From Siphonodentalium dalli (taxonomy: Eukaryota > Mollusca > Scaphopoda > Gadilida > Siphonodentaliidae): a stretch of 64,000 nt of DNA. Each line of letters starts with the position of its first letter. The first letter of the stretch is position 1. The DNA is taken from contig CP136065.1 in assembly GCA_032622095.1 (NCBI GenBank), forward strand, positions 219,150,151 to 219,214,150. The letters run 5' to 3'. The position numbers and the translations under genes were made by a program. The notes beneath the pieces are model-generated. The model was not told the origin of the DNA and ran no database searches. It saw nothing but the letters and a program-made list of their open reading frames with translations. Shown piece after piece: positions 58,490-64,000 of this stretch.

Positions 58490-59193
58490 TCACCTTTTTA
58501 GCTCAACTTTACTTTGTAATGTTACAGCTATTGCCGTGGGCTGGTATCCATCCATCAACAAATTCATTTGGCTCACACTACAGGCTGCATCCCTCATCCG
58601 ATCATCACTAATCTTCACATGGATCATTCAGGTGACCTCTAGATGGGAGCCATTGATTATTTCTGAAATTCGTTAAAAAAAACATGGCCGCCAGCAGCCA
58701 TCTTGGATTTTACTCTTTGCATGACTAAATACTTTGGCACATCTTACTGGCCACATCCCTCATTCAATGATCACCAACCTTTATTTGGATCTTCAGGGTG
58801 ACTTCTAGATGGGAGCCATCAATTTTTTCCAATATTCGTAGAAAAACATGGCTGTCGGCAGCCATCTTGGATTTTACTCTTTGCATGACTAAATCCTTCG
58901 GCACATCCTACAGGCCACATCCCTCATCCGATTGTCACCAAACTTCATTTTGATCTTCAGGGTGACCTCTAGATGGGTGCCTTCAATTATTTCCGAAATT
59001 CGTAGAAAAACATGGCTGCCAGCAGCCATTTTGAATTTTACTCTTTGCATGAATAATTCCTTCGGCACATCCTACAAGCCACATCCCTCATCCGAATATC
59101 ACCAAACAATAACATCAAACAGATCTTTGGGGTGACCTCTTGGATGGGAGCCATAAATTATTTATGAAATTCGTTAAAAACCATGGCCGCCAT
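58490..59193. repeat. Dispersed repeat L, about four tandem units
   Basis: Units of about 155 bp: 'CAGCAGCCATCTTGGATTTT', 'TTCGGCACATCCTACAGGCC', 'ACATCCCTCATCCGAT', 'GTGACCTCTAGATGGGAGCC'. The array breaks directly into family D at 59194. Confidence 0.9.
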
Positions 59194-59574
59194 TTCACTA
59201 AATTCACCCCCGGTGGACCTCATTCTGCTCAGTCCTCATCTTCTCTGGAAGTTTCTTGATTATCAAATTTCTATAGAAACTTTTTCACAAAGATTCGATT
59301 TCTTTTTTAGTTTAGTTGCTCTATATCCCGAAATTGGCAAATGACACACTGTATAATCGAGGTTCCCGATGGGTGTACATCACAGTATTCACCATTGCCG
59401 GCATTTGGGAACTTAAATCTGAGTCTATGTCTCCCATAGAAGATGAGACCATGCAGAATGAGGTCCCCATAGGGTGAATTTGGTGATGCTAGCCTGCTAT
59501 GCGGGATAACGTCACTAAATTCACCCTCCAGGGACCTCATTATGCAAATGACTGGCACACTAAACTCAGACTTG
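59194..59574. mobile_element. Family-D MITE, left end missing
   Basis: It begins inside the first hairpin ('TTCACTAAATTCACC') and has the CAAGTCTGAG-subtype spacer and a right end 'CACACTAAACTCAGACTTG'. The second hairpin is intact. Confidence 0.8.
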
Positions 59575-59609
59575 TCCAATAATGTTGCTCACATTTCCCA
59601 TTCTTGAGA

Positions 59610-59801
59610 TACAGTAATGCCCTAAGTAATCGACTCCTTAACCATAGCAGAATTATGGGTAACTTTTCAGGATTTAATCGGAAATATGGCTTGTTGTCAT
59701 TCATTGGAAAGCTCTCGGGGGCCATAATTCCGACTAAATCCTGAAAAGTTACCCATAATTCTGCTGTGGGTAAGGAGTCGATTACTTAGGGCATTACTGT
59801 A
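59610..59801. mobile_element. Mariner-like palindromic MITE, family E
   Basis: 'TACAGTAATGCCCTAAGTAA' to its inverse, with the central inner arm partly deleted on the right. Confidence 0.9.
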
Positions 59802-60000
59802 TTTCTCTTTGTTCATCTGGAAATGTTGATTTTTTTTATCTTCCAACCAGCTGATATCTCGGCTAAAGTTTACTCGTTTCGATGAAATTTGGTATGGATG
59901 TTGAGCATCAGGAGGACTTTAATAGAAGTGTAAAAAAATACCCCATTTCAGTGATTTTTCTTATTTGGGTATGGCAACACTAGTGTACTACGTGGTGGCA

Positions 60001-60183
60001 CAGGGGCGCACAGGGGCCTGTGCTCGCTCTGCTACCCACCCTTTGCACTGCTCCTGTATGCCGATGCTACCGTATATACGTGCCTCCTTCACGTTAATAG
60101 TACTATGTACTATTAACTTGAAACAGGCGCGTAAATAGCGTCGGCATATGGGGCGGGCAGCGGAGCGCGTTAAAGGCCCCTGT
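60001..60183. mobile_element. hAT-like MITE in the 3' flank of the WD40/SOCS gene
   Basis: Left end 'CAGGGGCGCACAGGGGCC' and right end 'GGCCCCTG' are inverted. The centre is a perfect hairpin 'GTTAATAGTAC'-'GTACTATTAAC' (about 60093-60117). Flanks TGGTGGCA and TGGTGGTG agree in 6 of 8 positions. It lies about 55 bp beyond the stop codon, so probably in the 3' UTR. Confidence 0.6.
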
Positions 60184-60236
60184 GGTGGTGGTATGCAATG
60201 GGCAACAGCCCAGCTTTTGTTTTCAAAAGACATATA

Positions 60237-61243
60237 CTACCTGTTTATTAGATATTCAGTCACATTTTGTGGTAAACATGTCAGTTTGTTCATCTCGCTA
60301 ATTGGAGTGAGCATCTGTATCTTTTCTCGACAAATCTGCTTCAGTGAAGGAAGATCGTCCCGTACATTGTATACCTTAATAGATCCATCTGTGCACGACA
60401 CACATAGAGCATCACTGTTCCAACTAAAACTCAGTTTCACAGTGTAGATTATATGGGATGACTCATAATCAAGACAGCTGGCTACATCAGGAATCATGTC
60501 AATTTCCATCGATGGTGCTCCAATCACAGAATCGTAGAACTGAACTTTAAATGTCCTTAATGCCACGGCTATCAGCGACCCTTCATGATTATATTGTACG
60601 CAATCGATCCTCCCAGAAACGTTAACCGAAAATAAGATTTCACGATCTTCAATTTGGAATGAACATAATTTATCATCAGAAGTTCCAACACAGATGATAT
60701 TTTTGGGAATTACAGGGTGAATGTCAAATGCACTCGGAGTGCTCAGTGTCGTATCCTGTATAATTTCTTCAAACACAAAACAGAGTTTCCCCATTTCAAC
60801 AGTTGTAAAAATGCTCAATTCTCCACGATATGAACTCACTGCCAAGAATGATTCGCATGATGAAAATTTGCATTTCACATATTCAATTTTGTGATTGAAT
60901 ATATTCTTAACTCCACGAGCCGTACGGAGCAAGGACATGCAGTACATGTCAAGTCTCTCTTCACCGACAAAATAAAGTTGTTCGGAGATTGAGTAGAGGC
61001 GTAAATACCAATTATGCTCTCTGAGGTAGATATATGCCACAAATTTAGCATTTGGTGATATTGTGAGATTTCGGGTTGATTGAGCTAACAGCTCGGGTAA
61101 CTGCCACTGGTAAACTGTTTCACAGTTTTCTAGCTTGATGACTTCAGCCAATGATGTTCCAGCAGTGTAGTAATAGTTTCCGTTAGGGTGAGGATGGAGA
61201 GATGGAATAGGACCTTGATTTCCACCAGGTAGAATACTGTGAG
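60237..61243 (-). CDS. WD40-repeat/SOCS-box protein, last exon
   Basis: The reading frame runs to TAG at 60237-60239. Its 5' boundary is a splice acceptor: on the minus strand 'TTGATATTTTCAG' precedes 'CTCACAG' at 61243, and there is no upstream ATG in frame, so earlier exons must exist outside or in the repeats (phase-1 intron). About 335 residues are visible. Diverged WD/beta-propeller strands occur, for example 'CVQYNHEGSLIAVAL' and 'LSFSWNSDALCVSCTDGSIK'. The last about 37 residues fit a SOCS box: 'SLKQICREKI' matches the elongin BC-box, and 'LTCLPQNVTEYL' the cullin-5 box. Such proteins act as substrate receptors of elongin-cullin E3 ubiquitin ligases; WSB1/2 share this order. The substrate is unknown. 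No frameshifts are seen, and sequence quality is unlike the surrounding repeats. Confidence 0.85.
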
Positions 61244-61263
61244 CTGAAAATATCAATGAATCA

Positions 61264-61642
61264 TTAAAGATGCATATTCCGAATTAACACTCGCAAATTA
61301 CTATTTAGTTGGATTCGGGGGGTAAAAAATATTTGATTCGAGTCGAGGAACCCACCCATCAAAGCTTAGAGTGATCAGATATCGATTTTTGAAATCTATT
61401 GTTTTTCACCACCGACAATTTTTAGTGCCCAGTAAAGAGTCGACGAGAAGATGGTCTCAGACCAAATTGAACAAAATGTTGATAAATAACAAGTTGTGGG
61501 CAATTTTATACTATAGTTGACTATGGTTAGCATTATTTTTGGGCAATTAATTTAATTCTGATAACTGAAACAGCATTTCAAAAAATATTGTTGTTGGAAT
61601 CCGATTATATGGGGACCATCGAATCGGATTGAGTGCCTTTAA
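61264..61642. mobile_element. TTAA element, family F-like, in the WD40 gene intron
   Basis: TTAA at both ends ('TTAAAGATGCATATTCCGA' and 'TTGAGTGCCTTTAA'), with 'TTTGATTCGAGTCGAGGAAC' inside. It sits 21 bases upstream (minus strand) of the acceptor, so its edge is close to the branch-point region. Confidence 0.75.
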
Positions 61643-61699
61643 AGTTATGCTTATGTGTTTGTTTGACATTCAATTTCCATTTTCCACTTCTAGCAGCAC

Positions 61700-62960
61700 A
61701 AAAATTAGAATACCATATACCAACAAGAGCTACGCTGGGCATGCAAAATACGCCCTCTCTGGGGAAAAAAGGGGCATAACTCTGGTAAAAATTGGCGGAC
61801 GGAATTCAAATTTGAACTTGACCTGTGTTTTGGTGGGAGAAAGTAATATACCAAATTATCATTGAATCCGATAAGCTCTAGTAAAGTTATACAAATTTCA
61901 GGGATTTTCTAAGTCAAATTACGTCAAATAAGGGGCATAACTCCGGTGAAAATTGGAACCCAAATTCGGACTTGAGCTGTCTTTTCTCCTAATAAACCCA
62001 CATACCAAATTTGATTGAAATCGGTTCACTCTAACTAAAGTTATCATCCGGACAACAAATTTCAGGGATTTTCTAAGTCAAATTATGTCAAAAAAGGGGC
62101 CATAACTCTCGCAAAAATTATCGGATTAAAACGAAATTCGGACTTGAGCTGTATTTCGTTATATGTAATCCACAAAAAAACGGGTTTTGCGTATAAACAT
62201 TCCAAAATTGAATTATCATCCGGAAACCAAAAAACATAAGAAAAACTGAATTTTCTGAGTCGAAAAAGGGGCATAACTCTGCCAAAAATGGTCGGACAGG
62301 CGGGCGGAACCCAAATTCGAACTTGAACTTACTTTTCGGCTAATAAACCCACATACCAAATTTTACTAATTTTGGTTCACTCTAACTAAAGTTATCATCC
62401 GGACAACAGGTTAACGGACGGATGGACGGATGCCCGCCCGCCCGGACGGACAGACCAATACTATAATACGGCCTTTTTTTCAAAAGGGCGTATAAAAAGG
62501 GGCCATAACTCTCGCAAAAATTATTGGATTAAAACAAAATTCGGACTTGAGCTGTATTTCGATATATGTAATCCACAAAAAAACGGGTTTTGCGTATAAA
62601 CATTCCAAAATCGAGTTATCGTCTGGAAACCAAAAAACATAAGAAAAACTGAATTTTCTGAGTCGAAAAAGGGGCATAACTCTGCCAAAAATGGTCGGAC
62701 AGAACCCAAGTTTTGGTGGGAGAAAGTAATATACCAAATTTGGATTCATTCCAATAAACTATACTAAAGTTATCATCCGGACAACAAATTTCAAGGATTT
62801 TCTAAGTCAAAAAACGTCAAATAAGGGGCATAACTCCGGTGAAAATTGGCGGGCGGAACCCAAATTCGAACTTGAACTTACTTTTCGGCTAATAAACCCA
62901 CATACCAAATACTATAACAATACTATAATACGGCCTTTTTTTCAAAAGGGCGTATAAAAA
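61700..62960. repeat. GGGGCATAACTC-type dispersed repeat M
   Basis: Units of about 150-170 bp: 'AAGGGGCATAACTCTG', 'AAATTGG', 'GAACCCAAATTCGAACTTGA', 'ACCCACATACCAAATTT', 'AAAGTTATCATCCGGACAAC'. Two copies of the terminal block 'TACTATAATACGGCC' then 'TTTTTTTCAAAAGGGCGTAT' (about 62458 and 62922) suggest two tandem elements. The 60-90-codon minus-strand frames are repeat-derived. Confidence 0.85.
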
Positions 62961-63188
62961 TAAGTCATGGGTGCAAACAAAATAACGGGAAAACAACGAC
63001 CATATTTGTATTGGTTATAATCCCAAGATTTCATTCTAAATTTTTCAAGAATTAAGCGATTGCAAACCAGTTAATTTGACCGACATTTGACACCTTTCAC
63101 CTAATGAACTACCACTGATAAGAATACTTGGCTTCTCAATATCGTATACAGATATGGCAAAGTGACGACTGATAGAAATAACACAAAT
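62961..63188. other. Spacer, nothing recognised
   Basis: No open frame or repeat is supported. Confidence 0.5.
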
Positions 63189-63274
63189 TCTGGTGACATA
63201 GTACCCTATTCTGGTGACATAGTACCCTATTCTGGTGACATAGTACCCTATTCTGGTGACATAGTACCCTATTC
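63189..63274. repeat. 21-bp tandem repeat, four copies
   Basis: Unit 'ATTCTGGTGACATAGTACCC' plus T, perfectly repeated. Confidence 0.97.
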
Positions 63275-63366
63275 CTAATAATTATCTGTTGTAGTTCATT
63301 ATGCAAAAGGTGGCAAATAGTAAGCTCATCCCACCACTTTTTGAGATGCGCACATGTGTCTCAGAC

Positions 63367-63625
63367 CAAGCCTGAGTATAGTGTGCCTGTCATTTGCAGA
63401 ATGAGTTCCTCAGAGGGATAATTTAGTGATGCTATATCCTGCATAGTGGGATAGCATCACCAAATTCACCCTCTGGGAACCTAATATTCTGCATGACAAA
63501 ATCTGCTATGGGAGACATAGGCTCAGATGGAAGTTCCAAAATGGTGAATATTGTGATGTACACCCATTGGGAACCTTGATTATGCAATGTGTTGTCTGCC
63601 AATTATATAGAGAAACTAAACTAAT
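63367..63625. mobile_element. Family-D MITE, right half missing
   Basis: It starts 'CAAGCCTGAGTATAGTGTGC', has the first hairpin (63398-63490) and the spacer up to 'GAGAAACTAAACTAATAAAAG', then stops. 63626-63870 is unassigned. Confidence 0.8.
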
Positions 63626-63870
63626 AAAAGGTCGGCCGACGACAGTGTCCCCCGACAACGTGGCAAGTCGATGCCGCTTTGTTAAAGAAATTAAAAAAAA
63701 TGTTGAAATGTTCTAAGTTGAAAGGGTTAATAATTTTCCCGTCATCTATTTACATGTTGCACATCTCCAATATGTTTCAAATATCTATGATCAAAACTGT
63801 AGGAGGAGTTGATTACACCATGAAGGTACCCTCATACAGAAAATTATAAAAAAAAAACAATCAAAGTCGA

Positions 63871-64000
63871 AAGGCCCATACCTCTGGGAAAAATAATTGG
63901 ATCAAATTCAAATTCGAACTTGATCTGTATTTCGATATGATCGACCCACAATAAAACAGAATTTCCAATTAAACAATCCAAACCTGAGTTATCATCCGGA
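63871..64000. repeat. Repeat M, partial copy at window end
   Basis: 'CATACCTCTGGGAAAAATAA', 'TTCGAACTTGATCTGTATTT' and 'GAGTTATCATCCGGA' match the units at 62498-62780. It continues past the window. Confidence 0.8.

Overview
The window is eukaryotic, AT-rich and almost entirely repeat-derived. It looks like a marine lophotrochozoan, most likely a mollusc. That assignment is inference, based on short dispersed repeats of the 'GGGGCATAACTCTG' and 'TGACCTTGACCTT' kinds and on an invertebrate-type pi-class GST. I see no bacterial features, tRNA, rRNA or CRISPR. Only three protein-coding loci can be supported: two intronless pi-class glutathione S-transferase copies (24399-25133 and 49435-50058, both +) and the last exon of a WD40/SOCS-box protein (60237-61243, -). 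Most other open frames are products of repeats.

Layout. 1-20335 is a dense field of short non-autonomous DNA transposons. Several families have TTAA target duplications (piggyBac-like). One family of long hairpins has 8-bp duplications, and there are mariner-like palindromes and a hAT-type MITE. 20335-27018 is a large inverted-repeat element with arms of about 1.8-3.9 kb. Its left arm is swollen by a 35-bp minisatellite and other insertions, and its centre carries GST copy 1. 27019-35806 holds local duplications, more TTAA elements and a TGACCTTGACC minisatellite.

35807-49077 is the left arm of a second copy of the GST-bearing element. It is split by an 11.3-kb palindromic element P (37165-48490), which encloses a decayed Ty3-like gag/protease fragment. 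P's right arm was itself hit by a 3.2-kb palindrome Q (41958-45123), by a 1.2-kb insertion S, and by a foldback element R made of an inverted 21-bp satellite (47373-48141). For Q and R the intact opposite arm of P provides the empty site, and the target duplications can be read directly. GST copy 2 (49435-50058) follows, with a canonical start and all recognised glutathione-site residues.

50059-60000 returns to MITEs, a TIR-derived minisatellite (54264-55085), a C-rich array and repeats carrying 'GCCATCTTGGATTTTACTC'. The WD40/SOCS exon lies at 60237-61243, with a MITE just downstream and a TTAA element in its upstream intron. The window ends in 'GGGGCATAACTC' repeats.

The most notable structure is a detoxification gene carried between long inverted repeats. 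Copy 1 has lost its ancestral start codon but kept a long open frame with a new basic leader. Copy 2 looks normal but adjoins the same repeat arm. Family names for repeats (A, B, C and so on) are labels used only in this answer. All similarity statements come from reading by eye.
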